From Haloferax gibbonsii ATCC 33959 (GTDB taxonomy: Archaea > Halobacteriota > Halobacteria > Halobacteriales > Haloferacaceae): a stretch of DNA of 40,074 nucleotides. Below the pieces are notes generated by a model. That model saw only the letters and a list, made by a program, of their open reading frames with translations. It made no database searches and was not told the origin of the DNA. The stretch spans positions 1 through 40,074 of the forward strand of contig NZ_AOLJ01000007.1 of assembly GCF_000336775.1 (NCBI RefSeq), in the 5' to 3' direction. Below are positions 14,615 to 22,160 of this stretch, piece after piece (position 1 is the stretch's first letter; the number at the start of each line of letters is the position of its first letter). Made by a program: the position numbers and the translations under genes.

Positions 14615-15079
14615 GTGAATCGCCTCCACCCCCGTATCCGTCTCCTCTGGGTCGCCCGAGCGGTCGTGTTCGCGCTCGTCGTCGGCGGCGTGGCGACCGC
14701 GGCGACGCTGTTCGCGCCCGTCTCGATACCCTCGTACGTCCCCGTCGCAGTCGGCGGCGTCTTCCTCGTCGTCGGCGTCGCCGTCGCCCTGCTCCGGTAC
14801 CGGGCGTGGGGCTACGAGGTCCGCGACGACTCGCTGTACCTCCAGCGGGGCGTCCTCACCAAGGTCAACACCGTCGTCCCGTTCGTCCGGGTCCAGCACG
14901 TCGACTCGACCCGCGGCCCGCTCGAACGACTCGTCGGCCTCGCGTCGACCGTCGTCTACACCGCCGGCTCCCGCGGCGCTGACGTGTCGATTCCCGGGCT
15001 GACGCCGGAGGGCGCGGAGGACCTCCAAGACCGGCTGAAGCGCCTCGCAATCGCGTCTGAGGGCGACGACGCGGTATGA
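14615..15079 (+). CDS. PH-domain (bPH2) membrane protein
   Basis: This 154-aa protein has two adjacent transmembrane helices, at about residues 13-35 and 40-60. A bacterial-type PH domain (bPH2/DUF304, YdbS-like) follows, seen in YEVRDDSLYLQRGVLTK, VPFVRVQHVDSTRGPLER and GSRGADVSIPGL. It is anchored in the membrane with the PH domain inside. The GTG start is supported by the Shine-Dalgarno. The stop overlaps the ATG of the next PH-domain gene (ATGA), so the two probably form a complex like bacterial YdbS/YdbT. The function of these pairs is not established. Confidence 0.88.
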   Translation: MNRLHPRIRLLWVARAVVFALVVGGVATAATLFAPVSIPSYVPVAVGGVFLVVGVAVALLRYRAWGYEVRDDSLYLQRGVLTKVNTVVPFVRVQHVDSTRGPLERLVGLASTVVYTAGSRGADVSIPGLTPEGAEDLQDRLKRLAIASEGDDAV

Positions 15080-16962
15080 CCCGGCTGTCGCCGCTCTCGG
15101 TCCCCTACCGGGCGGTCCAGCGCAGCGCCAGCATCGTCTTCGCGCTCGCCTTCTTCGCCTTCACCGGCGGAACCGCCTTCGGCGGGTTCCTCGGCGGCCT
15201 CGGCTCCGTCGCGCTCGTCGGTGTCGTCGTGGTCGCCATCGCGGGCTACGAACTCGCCTACTTCCGGCGGTTCGAATACGAACTCACACCGGACACGCTG
15301 GACATCCGCTCGGGCGTGTTCTCCCGGCGCAACCGCGAGATACCCTACCGTCGCATCCAGAACGTCGACATCTCCCGCAACGTCGCCCAGCGGCTGGTCG
15401 GCATCGCCGCCGTGAACCTCGAAACCGCCGGCGGCGGCGAGACCGAGGGAAGTCTCCGCTTCGTCAGCTACGAGGAGGCCCGCCGCATCCAGTCGGAGGT
15501 CGCCCGCCTGAAGCGCGGCGGTACCGAGGGCGACGCGGCCGAACCCGAACAGGAACTGCTGTTCGAACTGACGCCCCGAGAGCTGGCCATCGTCGGCGCG
15601 CTGTCGTTCGACCTCCGACTGCCCGGCCTCGTCTTCGTGTTCGGGTCGACCGCCTTCCCCATCGTCGCCTCGTACGTGGACGTGCCGGTCCCCGCCGGGA
15701 GCGTCGCGGCCGCGGGCGTCGGCGTCGTCGCGCTGGGGCTCCTCGTCGCGCTCGTCTCGTGGGCCGCCGGCTTCGCCTCCGCGGTGGTGAACTACTACGG
15801 CTTCCGGCTGACCCGCGTCGGCGACGAACTCCAGTACGAGCGCGGCCTCCTCCAGCGCTACAACGGGTCGATTCCGCTCGACAAGCTCCAGACGCTCACC
15901 GTCGAGGACAACCCCCTGAAGCGCCGGTTCGGCTACGCGACGCTCCTCGTGGAGACGGCGGGCTACGCCCCAAGCTCCGACGGGTCGAACGGGTCGGGCG
16001 GCGGCGGTCGCGGCTCCGAGGCGGCCATCCCGCTTGCGACCCGCGACCGCGTGCTCGGCCTCGTCGCCGACCTCGAAGGCGTCGAGGAGCCGACGTTCGA
16101 AGGACCGCCGACGCGCATCCGCCGGCGTTACGCCGTCCGGTACTCGCTCGTCCTCGGCGCGGCGACCCTCGCGCTCTACGGGGCGAACCGGTTCCTCCCG
16201 CAGGAGATTCCGTGGTTCGTGCCGCTGGCGCTCGTCCCGGTTGCGGTCGTCGCCGGCGCGCTGCAGTGGCAGCACCGCGGCTACGCGCTCGCCGAGAACC
16301 ACTTCGTCACCCGAAACGGCTTCTGGAAGCGCGAGATGCGCTTCGTCCCCTACTACCGGGTCCAGACGGTCATCGAGCGGCGGACGGTTTTCCAGCGCCG
16401 CTGGCGCGTCTCGACGGTCACGGCGGACACGGCCGGGAGCATCTCCCTCGTCGGCGGCGACGCGACGGCCGTGGACATCGAAGTCGACGACGCGGCGGAG
16501 CTCCGGGAGACGCTGAACGACCGCCTCCGCGAAGCGCTGGCGGCGCGCCGGGAGGCGCGACAACAGTCCCGACAGGCCGCGCTCGGCATCCGCGCCGCGG
16601 AGCCGGGCCGCGACCCCGACGAATCGGACTCGGGCTCGACCCCTGACGTCGAGACCGACGTGAGCGAGACGCCCGAGTTCGTCGAGGAGGCCGAACCCGC
16701 GGTCGGCGGGGACGACGAAGACGCTGAGGAGGTTGGTGACGGCGACGAAGCCGAGGCGGACGACCCCTTCATCTGGGGCGAGTCGGTCGAGTCCGAACCC
16801 GGACCCGAACCCGAGTCCGAAAGCGAGAGGGACGACGGAGCAGAGAACGACGACGACACCGAGTCCGACTCGGACGACGGTGACGAAGACGACGACGCCG
16901 ACGAGACCGGCGACGCCGAGGACGAACCCGAGGAATCGAGCGACGAGCGGGGAGCTATATAG
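15076..16962 (+). CDS. Multi-PH-domain membrane protein with acidic tail
   Basis: This 628-aa YdbT-like protein has three repeats of membrane segments followed by a bPH2 domain. The repeats begin near residues 65 (FEYELTPDTLDIRSGVFSRR), 240 (RVGDELQYERGLLQRYNGS) and 400 (LAENHFVTRNGFWKREMRF). Each contains a 'PxxRxQ'-type strand such as IPYRRIQNVDISRN. Transmembrane helices lie at about 15-60, 170-235 and 350-390. Residues from about 515 to 628 form an Asp/Glu-rich disordered tail, extreme even for a haloarchaeon. The gene is translationally coupled to the preceding PH gene. Confidence 0.88.
   Translation: MTRLSPLSVPYRAVQRSASIVFALAFFAFTGGTAFGGFLGGLGSVALVGVVVVAIAGYELAYFRRFEYELTPDTLDIRSGVFSRRNREIPYRRIQNVDISRNVAQRLVGIAAVNLETAGGGETEGSLRFVSYEEARRIQSEVARLKRGGTEGDAAEPEQELLFELTPRELAIVGALSFDLRLPGLVFVFGSTAFPIVASYVDVPVPAGSVAAAGVGVVALGLLVALVSWAAGFASAVVNYYGFRLTRVGDELQYERGLLQRYNGSIPLDKLQTLTVEDNPLKRRFGYATLLVETAGYAPSSDGSNGSGGGGRGSEAAIPLATRDRVLGLVADLEGVEEPTFEGPPTRIRRRYAVRYSLVLGAATLALYGANRFLPQEIPWFVPLALVPVAVVAGALQWQHRGYALAENHFVTRNGFWKREMRFVPYYRVQTVIERRTVFQRRWRVSTVTADTAGSISLVGGDATAVDIEVDDAAELRETLNDRLREALAARREARQQSRQAALGIRAAEPGRDPDESDSGSTPDVETDVSETPEFVEEAEPAVGGDDEDAEEVGDGDEAEADDPFIWGESVESEPGPEPESESERDDGAENDDDTESDSDDGDEDDDADETGDAEDEPEESSDERGAI
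16952..16961 (+). promoter_or_regulatory. TATA box for carbonic anhydrase, inside the preceding gene's end
   Basis: GCTATATAGA overlaps the stop codon region of the PH-domain gene. It is centred 29 bases upstream of the ATG at 16986, ideal for a leaderless transcript. Confidence 0.65.
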
Positions 16963-16985
16963 ACGCGCGGACGCAACCTACACCA

Positions 16986-17681
16986 ATGACGCGAACGGTG
17001 CTGGAGTCACTCTTGGCCGGGAACGCACGGCACGTCGAGAGCCTCGCCGCCGACCACTTCGACGGCGTGCGCGAGGCGCAGTCGCCGGCGGTCGTCTCGG
17101 TGAGCTGTTCGGACTCTCGCGTCCCCGCCGACGCGGCCTGGAGCGCCGACAGGGCCGGCGAGCTGTTCACGTCGGTCAACGTCGGCAACCAAGTGTGGAC
17201 CGAGGTCGACGGGAGACTCGTCGTCAACGACGCCGTCGGCTACGCGGTCTCGGCGCTCAGGACGACCGACGTGGTCGTCCTCGGCCACACGGGCTGCGGC
17301 GCGGTGACGGCCGCCTACGAGACCGTCGCCGGCGGGAGCGTCGGGGACCTGCCCCCGGGGGTCGAAGCCGCCGTCTCGCGGCTCGTCCCGCTCGCCGAGG
17401 AAGCCCGCGAACTCGGCGTGTTCGACGCGGACACGCCGGGCGGCGAGGCGGTCAACCGACTCGTCGAGTACGCGGTCGTCCGGCAGGTGGAGTACCTCAC
17501 CGAGAGCGACGAGGTGCCCGAATCGACCGACTGCTGGGGCTTCGTCTACGACTTCCAGCGCGTCTACGGCGACGCCGACGGCGCGGCCTACCTCGTCGCG
17601 GCCAACGGCGAGTCGGACCCCGACGCGCTCGCCGACGTGGTTCCCGATGGGTTCGAAGAACGCGTGCGGTCGATTCGGTAA
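16986..17681 (+). CDS. Beta-class carbonic anhydrase
   Basis: This 231-aa beta-carbonic anhydrase interconverts CO2 and bicarbonate in the cytoplasm. The zinc site is complete: Cys41 in SCSDSR with the Asp43-Arg45 dyad, and His101 and Cys104 in GHTGCGAV. The rest matches the alpha/beta fold of the family, and the length is typical. It has its own strong TATA box 29 bases upstream, so it is transcribed separately from the PH-domain operon. No transporter or carboxylase is adjacent. Confidence 0.93.
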   Translation: MTRTVLESLLAGNARHVESLAADHFDGVREAQSPAVVSVSCSDSRVPADAAWSADRAGELFTSVNVGNQVWTEVDGRLVVNDAVGYAVSALRTTDVVVLGHTGCGAVTAAYETVAGGSVGDLPPGVEAAVSRLVPLAEEARELGVFDADTPGGEAVNRLVEYAVVRQVEYLTESDEVPESTDCWGFVYDFQRVYGDADGAAYLVAANGESDPDALADVVPDGFEERVRSIR

Positions 17682-17767
17682 CAGCGATTGGCGGGTGGTT
17701 CGAGTCGGAGAGACTGACTCTGTTGACAACCGTGAGTTCCGGGATGTGTAGGGGGAAGGCTCATACC

Positions 17768-17806
17768 GAGTGTATTTTCACAGATTTCACTAGCTACACT
17801 CTTATC
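17768..17806 (+). promoter_or_regulatory. Inverted-repeat operator candidate and TATA box of the HTH/PemK operon
   Basis: GAGTGTA at 17768-17774 and TACACTC at 17795-17801 are perfect inverted repeats 20 bases apart. The TATA-like CTCTTATC at about 17799-17806 follows directly and is about 30 bases from the ATG at 17833. The geometry suits autorepression by the winged-helix product. Confidence 0.55.
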
Positions 17807-17832
17807 GCTGGGAACAGTACGTTCACTCGACG

Positions 17833-18204
17833 ATGTCGATAGACAGGGAGACCTTCGAGAACACGAGCGAAGAGGAACTCACGGACCTGTCTGTCCCGGA
17901 CCAAGTCCTCGGATTCCTCGTCGCCCACGACGACCGGGCGTTCCAGGCCCGCGAAATTGCGACACAGACAGACCTCGACGAGGGGGCGGTAAGCACCGCG
18001 CTGACCCGGTTGAAACAACGTGGACTCGTCGAGCACAAGGCGACCTACTGGGCAGTCACGACTGACGAGGACCGGCTGCACTCGTACAGTGGATACGAAC
18101 GAGCGACGGCGCTGTTCAACGAACAGTTGGGGACCGAGAACAAAGACGAGTGGCAGGAACACGCACCCGAAGAAGCCCATCCGAGTCAGAGGGACGAGGT
18201 GTGA
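17833..18204 (+). CDS. Winged-helix regulator, putative antitoxin of the PemK/MazF-like pair
   Basis: This 123-aa protein has a MarR-like winged helix at about residues 20-85 (DQVLGFLVAHDDRAFQAREI, DEGAVSTALTRLKQRGLVEH, then a wing ending YWAVTTDEDR). A charged C-terminal tail follows (about 95-123). The tail could be the toxin-binding arm typical of antitoxins; that is inference. Its TGA overlaps the GTG of the PemK/MazF-like gene, giving translational coupling. An inverted repeat upstream of the TATA box suggests autoregulation. Base composition falls in this region relative to neighbours. A plain MarR regulator is the alternative reading. Confidence 0.8.
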   Translation: MSIDRETFENTSEEELTDLSVPDQVLGFLVAHDDRAFQAREIATQTDLDEGAVSTALTRLKQRGLVEHKATYWAVTTDEDRLHSYSGYERATALFNEQLGTENKDEWQEHAPEEAHPSQRDEV

Positions 18205-18554
18205 CGGACGAAGAGAACACCCCGACGTACGAACCCGGGGATGTCGTCTTCGGTGACGACCCGTTCAAGGGTAACGAAGACGCGCGGCCGTGGCTCATCA
18301 TCTCGAATCACGAGGGACAACCGTTTCACGGCGACCAGTACATCGCGTTGACGTTAACGACAAAGACGTGGCACGAGGATTTCCTCGAAATACCCGAGGC
18401 GAGTTGGTCACGTGGAGGCACCCCTGACGATAGTCGCATCGTCCCTTGGGGCGTCCAGTCACTCGGAAGCGGGGATATCGACTACTGGCAAGGAACGCTA
18501 CGGGATGCAGTCGTCGAGGACGCAGTTCAGTCGTTGATCGGCTACCTCGAATAG
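18201..18554 (+). CDS. PemK/MazF-like toxin-fold protein
   Basis: This 117-aa protein shows the PemK/MazF barrel pattern. EPGDVVFGDDPF opens the fold as strand 1, ARPWLIISN matches the 'RPxLVIS' strand, and a late Thr/Ser segment (YIALTLTTKTW) corresponds to the conserved 'VxxxTT' strand. Family members are mRNA interferases, and antitoxin binding blocks the active face. The GTG at 18201 overlaps the upstream stop (GTGA); an in-frame ATG at 18150 would create a long overlap and is less likely. Similar HTH-PemK pairs occur in haloarchaea. Toxicity is inferred, not shown. Confidence 0.78.
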   Translation: MTDEENTPTYEPGDVVFGDDPFKGNEDARPWLIISNHEGQPFHGDQYIALTLTTKTWHEDFLEIPEASWSRGGTPDDSRIVPWGVQSLGSGDIDYWQGTLRDAVVEDAVQSLIGYLE

Positions 18555-18660
18555 CCACTCGTCTGATAACAGCGACGAGATGTGCTGAATCGCGGGCGCG
18601 GGTCGGTCATTGGCCAGTCGTCATCTGGACGGGGACCGAGAGTGAGAGATATGGGGATTA

Positions 18661-18693
18661 TTATAAATCCCACAAGGGCTATCACGTTATAAA
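18661..18693 (+). promoter_or_regulatory. Two TATA boxes in tandem before the 48-aa gene
   Basis: TTATAAA occurs at 18661-18667 and again at 18687-18693, a 26-base repeat. The first would start transcription near 18690, leaving a leader of about 21 bases before the ATG at 18711. The second would initiate just inside the ORF. Both stand out in GC-rich DNA. Confidence 0.5.
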
Positions 18694-18710
18694 TGGCATA
18701 TCACTAACAC

Positions 18711-18857
18711 ATGAAGTTCATTTACATCGCTATCGCCGGAGCGATTCTTGCACTAATATCGCTCCCACTCGGTCTCATGCTAATTATTGTCGGATTGTCA
18801 TTGCATTTCTTTCAAAAGTACCACTCTCGCCGTCTCGATGAAGCGGGTGAACGCTAG
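18711..18857 (+). CDS. 48-aa single-pass membrane microprotein
   Basis: This ORF of 48 codons begins MKFIYIAIAGAILALISLPL. One hydrophobic helix spans residues 3-33, and a basic/charged cytoplasmic tail follows (FFQKYHSRRLDEAGER). Codons are AT-rich (ATA, CTA, TTG, CAA), unlike neighbouring core genes. Two TATA boxes precede it. The shape resembles small hydrophobic stress or toxin peptides, but no family is recognised. It lies between the PemK-like pair and the palindromic element, so horizontal acquisition is plausible. Confidence 0.6.
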   Translation: MKFIYIAIAGAILALISLPLGLMLIIVGLSLHFFQKYHSRRLDEAGER

Positions 18858-18944
18858 AAAACCACGAGGATTACTATGCACACCGACCTAACGGCTGTTT
18901 CTGGTCGCGTTAAACGAACATCGAAGTCTTGCTGAACTCTCCCG

Positions 18945-19030
18945 CTATAGTAGCGTTTGCAACTGGTTACACATCCAATCGCACGACAGCGTGCGATTGA
19001 GTGTGCATTGACTTGCAAACGCTACTATAG
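18945..19030. mobile_element. 86-bp palindromic MITE-like element
   Basis: Perfect 18-bp terminal inverted repeats, CTATAGTAGCGTTTGCAA at 18945-18962 and its complement at 19013-19030, flank a core. The core holds a second perfect 10-bp stem (CAATCGCACG-ACAG-CGTGCGATTG, 18977-19000). No ORF is inside. The size and structure fit a miniature inverted-repeat element mobilised by a transposase elsewhere. No clean target duplication abuts the ends, although CTATAG borders both sides and AGTCTTGC occurs at 18925-18932 and 19029-19036. A structured terminator is the alternative. Confidence 0.65.
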
Positions 19031-19193
19031 TCTTGCACCTCACTTGTGACAGAAACTGGGGACGAAAACCAGTCGGAGAATACATCACCGGCCGCTGTTC
19101 AGTACGACTCCAAACCTCAGCACCAATTGAGAACGTCAAAAAGCCGGCCAGTTCAACCTGCCTCTCGATTCGGGCGACCCAGCCCCGCCTATC

Positions 19194-19853
19194 TCAGTCG
19201 TCTCGCGCGTCGTCGATGACGTTCGAGAACTCGCGGGCCGTCTCGGTGATGACCTCGAAGTCGCCGTTTTCGATTGCTTCGCCGTCCATGAGCGCGCCGC
19301 CCGCGCCGACGACGACCGCGCCGGCGTCGACGTAGTCCGCGGCGTTGTCGAGGCCGACGCCGCCGGTCGGCATCATCGGAATCTGGGGGAGCGGCCCCTT
19401 CATGCTCTTGAGGTGGCCGGGGCCGAGCGAGGAGGCGGGGAAGACCTTCACGAGGTCCGCGCCCGCGGAGTACGCGTCGACCGCCTCGGTCGGCGTCATG
19501 ATGCCCGGCGCGACGAGCGTCCCGTAGCGGTTGCAGGTCTCGACGACGCCCTCGTCGAAGTTCGGCCCGACGACGAACTCCGCGCCGGCCTGGATGGCCG
19601 CGTTGGCGGTCGGCGCGTCGAGAACGGTCCCGGCTCCGACGATGGCCTCGCGGTCCGAGAAGGACGCCGACACCTCGCGGATGAGGTCCATCGCGTCGGG
19701 GTTGTCGGCCGTGATTTCGTAGGCGGTGACGCCGCCCTCGTGGAGCGCGTCGGCCACGTCGATGATGGTGTCCGCGTCCGCGCCGCGCATCACCGCGACG
19801 ACGCCGCTGTCGGCGAGTCGTTGCATGTCCTCGTGTACGTCGAGTGCGACCAT
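19194..19853 (-). CDS. kdgA: 2-dehydro-3-deoxy-(phospho)gluconate aldolase
   Basis: This 219-aa class I aldolase of the KDPG/KHG family cleaves 2-keto-3-deoxy-6-phosphogluconate to pyruvate and glyceraldehyde 3-phosphate, the last step of the Entner-Doudoroff route that haloarchaea use for sugars. The Schiff-base Lys136 is in DLVKVFPAS and the general acid/base Glu46 is in AYEITADN. Phosphate-binding GGVGLDN and a late Gly loop are present. The ATG at 19853 (MVALDVHED) is preferred over an upstream in-frame start and has a TATTAAA box 31 bases upstream. The gene is monocistronic. Other KDPG-pathway genes are not in the window. Confidence 0.92.
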   Translation of the reverse strand: MVALDVHEDMQRLADSGVVAVMRGADADTIIDVADALHEGGVTAYEITADNPDAMDLIREVSASFSDREAIVGAGTVLDAPTANAAIQAGAEFVVGPNFDEGVVETCNRYGTLVAPGIMTPTEAVDAYSAGADLVKVFPASSLGPGHLKSMKGPLPQIPMMPTGGVGLDNAADYVDAGAVVVGAGGALMDGEAIENGDFEVITETAREFSNVIDDARDD

Positions 19854-19879
19854 TGCTGTCTCGACGTTTACTACAGATA

Positions 19880-19887
19880 GTATTAAA
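19880..19887 (-). promoter_or_regulatory. TATA box of kdgA
   Basis: Reading leftwards the box is TTTAATAC, centred about 31 bases upstream of the ATG at 19853. The transcript would be nearly leaderless. Confidence 0.6.
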
Positions 19888-20057
19888 TTGGGGGCCTCGC
19901 GGCATCGTTTCGCTCGCGACCCGCGGCCGCCGTCACCGACCGCGTCGACGCCCGTGACAGTCGTGTCGGTTGTCACCACACGACACTCTCAAATCCGCTG
20001 GGCGCTAACCCGAGGTAAGCGACGCCCCGGCGGTATGTGCCGCCCCGTCGTACCACC

Positions 20058-21122
20058 ATGCCAACGTATCCCGATTTCGAAGCGCTGTACCGCGACGTCA
20101 TCCCCTCGGTCGTCTCCGTCTACGTCGGCGGCCGCCGTCGGCCCGGCGGGGCGGGGAGCGCCTTCGTCTACGACGACCGGCATCTCGTCACCAACGAGCA
20201 CGTCTCTCGGCTCGCCGACGCCGCAGACGCCGGCCGGGTCGAACTCCGCTTTGCCGACGGGTCGTGGCGCGTCGGCGAGGTCGTGGGCGCGGACGCCTAC
20301 ACCGACCTCGCCGTCGTCGCCGTCGACGACCTGCCCGAAGACGCCGCGGCACTCCCGCTGGCGACCGAGAACCCCGCGCCGGGACGGTCGGTGGCCGCGC
20401 TCGGCAACCCGCTGGGGCTCGACGGCTCCATCTCCGCGGGTATCGTCTCCGGGGCGAACCGGTCGCTTCCCACCTCGAACGGGTTCGCCATCCCGGACGT
20501 GGTCCAGACGGACGCACCCATCAACCCCGGGAACTCGGGCGGGCCGCTCGTCGGATTCGCCGCCCCCGAGGGCGACTCGCCCGCCGACGGCGGCGACACC
20601 GCCGACCCCGGCTACGAGGTCGTCGGCGTCAACCGCGCTAAACAGGGCGACAACATCGGCTTCGCCGTCTCACCCGTCATCGCCAACTGCATCCTTCCGG
20701 CCCTCGTCGCCGACGGCCGCTACCGCCACTCGTACCTCAGGGCGCGCACCCTCGACGTGACGCCGACCGTCGCCGAGGCGAACGGCCTCGACGCGCCTCA
20801 CGGCGTCCTCGTCGTCGACGCCGCCGGTGCCGACAGTGACGAGGGGTTCCTCCGCGGCTGTCACGAATCGGCCGACTACCGCGGCGCTTCGATTCCCGTC
20901 GGCGGCGACGTGCTCGTCGCCATCGAGGGCAACCCGGTCCGCACCCACGAGGAACTGATGCGCTACCTCATCACCGAGACGCGACCCGGCGAACCGGTCG
21001 CCGTCGGCATCGTCCGCGGGGGCGACCCGCTGACGCTCGTCGTCGAACTCGACGAGCGCCCCGCCGTCGACCGCGACGACCGGACCGACAGGGACGGCGG
21101 CAGTCGCATCCCCGTGGAGTAA
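20058..21122 (+). CDS. HtrA/DegP-like serine protease with PDZ domain
   Basis: This 354-aa trypsin-fold S1C protease has an intact triad: His48 (TNEHVS), Asp83 (YTDLAVV) and Ser160 (PGNSGGPL). A single PDZ domain occupies about residues 235-330 (GVLVVDAAG, VGGDVLVAIEGNPVRTHEEL). Relatives degrade or refold damaged proteins. There is no signal peptide, Tat motif, lipobox or membrane helix, so it appears cytoplasmic, unlike most DegP/HtrA proteins. The ATG at 20058 is preferred to an ATG 21 bases earlier because the shorter N-terminus fits the fold. It is transcribed alone. Confidence 0.9.
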   Translation: MPTYPDFEALYRDVIPSVVSVYVGGRRRPGGAGSAFVYDDRHLVTNEHVSRLADAADAGRVELRFADGSWRVGEVVGADAYTDLAVVAVDDLPEDAAALPLATENPAPGRSVAALGNPLGLDGSISAGIVSGANRSLPTSNGFAIPDVVQTDAPINPGNSGGPLVGFAAPEGDSPADGGDTADPGYEVVGVNRAKQGDNIGFAVSPVIANCILPALVADGRYRHSYLRARTLDVTPTVAEANGLDAPHGVLVVDAAGADSDEGFLRGCHESADYRGASIPVGGDVLVAIEGNPVRTHEELMRYLITETRPGEPVAVGIVRGGDPLTLVVELDERPAVDRDDRTDRDGGSRIPVE

Positions 21123-21180
21123 GCGGACCGCGGCCGGACCAGAGAATAGAATTTTGACAGTTCCGGACGAACGTGCGACT

Positions 21181-21582
21181 GTGCCTCCGACATCGACGAC
21201 CCTGACCGACGGCGGTTCGAACGTCGTCCCGCCGGACAAATCGCTGTTCGCCGAAATCGCGCCGCTACGGCTCGCCGTCGGCGTCGTTTTCTGCGCGTTC
21301 GCGGTCGGCGCGGTCGCGCTCGGCTGGCTCCCGCCGACGAGCGTCGACGTTATCGGCATCGCGCTCCTCTGTGTCGTCTTCCTCGCCGGGGGGTTCGTCC
21401 CGTTCAACGAGACGCTCGCGTTCTACGTCGCGCAGGCCGCCGCGTTCCTCGTCTGGGGCGCGCTCCGGCTTGCGGTCGACGGCTTCGACGTGATTCCGCT
21501 CCTCTTGGGCGCGGCCGGGGCCGTCGGCCTCGCGGTCTACGGCCGGCGGGCGCTCCGCGACGGGTTCAGAGCGTTGGTCTGA
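21181..21582 (+). CDS. Conserved membrane protein of unknown function
   Basis: This 133-aa protein has a short polar N-terminus and four predicted helices at about residues 30-50, 57-75, 80-100 and 105-125. The family is not recognised. The GTG at 21181 is chosen because the AT-rich GAATAGAATTTTGA (21145-21158) is about 29 bases upstream and fits a TATA box. The in-frame TTG at 21154 lies inside that box. It lies between htrA and a convergent UspA gene. Confidence 0.65.
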   Translation: MPPTSTTLTDGGSNVVPPDKSLFAEIAPLRLAVGVVFCAFAVGAVALGWLPPTSVDVIGIALLCVVFLAGGFVPFNETLAFYVAQAAAFLVWGALRLAVDGFDVIPLLLGAAGAVGLAVYGRRALRDGFRALV

Positions 21583-21594
21583 GCCGGGGTCGAC

Positions 21595-22026
21595 TCACTC
21601 CCTGACGGTCAACACCGGCACGTCGGCGAGCCTGACGACCCGCTCCGTCGTACTCCCGAGAACCGCGTGTTCGAGACCGGTCCGTCCGTGCGTCGCCATC
21701 ACCACGAGGTCCGCGTCGGCCTCGGCCGTCGCGTCGAGTATCTCCCGGTACGGCACGCCGATTCTGACCGCCGTCTCGCAGGGGACGCCCGCGTCCGCGG
21801 CGAGCGACGCGACCTCTTCGACGGCCATCTCGGCGTCGTCGCGGAGGCTCGCCCGCACTCGCTCGACCGGCACGTCGGAAGCGGTCCACAGTCCGAGGTC
21901 GGCGGTGTCGATGACCGCGAGGGCGTGAATCGACGCACCGTAGACGCCCGCGAGGTCGATAGCGCGACGGGCCGCCGCGCGGGAGCGGGCGCTGCCGTCG
22001 GTGGGGACGAGGACGGTGTGGTACAT
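21595..22026 (-). CDS. Universal stress protein (UspA family)
   Basis: This 143-aa protein is a single UspA domain. It has the N-terminal strand MYHTVLVPTDGS with the ATP-contacting Asp, and the nucleotide motif VMATHGRTGLEHAVLGSTTE that fits G-x2-G-x9-G-S/T. It is cytoplasmic, likely dimeric and probably ATP-binding. One of four UspA-type genes in the window; it converges with the preceding membrane-protein gene. A weak GAAAAG box is about 29 bases upstream. Confidence 0.92.
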   Translation of the reverse strand: MYHTVLVPTDGSARSRAAARRAIDLAGVYGASIHALAVIDTADLGLWTASDVPVERVRASLRDDAEMAVEEVASLAADAGVPCETAVRIGVPYREILDATAEADADLVVMATHGRTGLEHAVLGSTTERVVRLADVPVLTVRE

Positions 22027-22160
22027 GTCATTCTGTTGGTGTTCGAGCGGTATCGCTTTTCGCCTCGACGACGCGGCCGTCGGGTCGGCGCGGTCGCTCG
22101 GCGGGTCGGGTGACGGAGAACGGAGGCCAGCGGAGCCGGTCGTGCGGTCGGTGCGAACGC

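Noticed and set aside
16600..16962. Repeat array in the acidic tail coding region
   Set aside because: The GAC/GAG-rich runs reflect Asp/Glu composition. There is no regular unit, so it is not a tandem repeat or CRISPR.
19033..19335. Rightward ORF running from the MITE into kdgA
   Set aside because: Most of it is antisense to kdgA, and its sequence is Ser/Arg-rich without coding signs.
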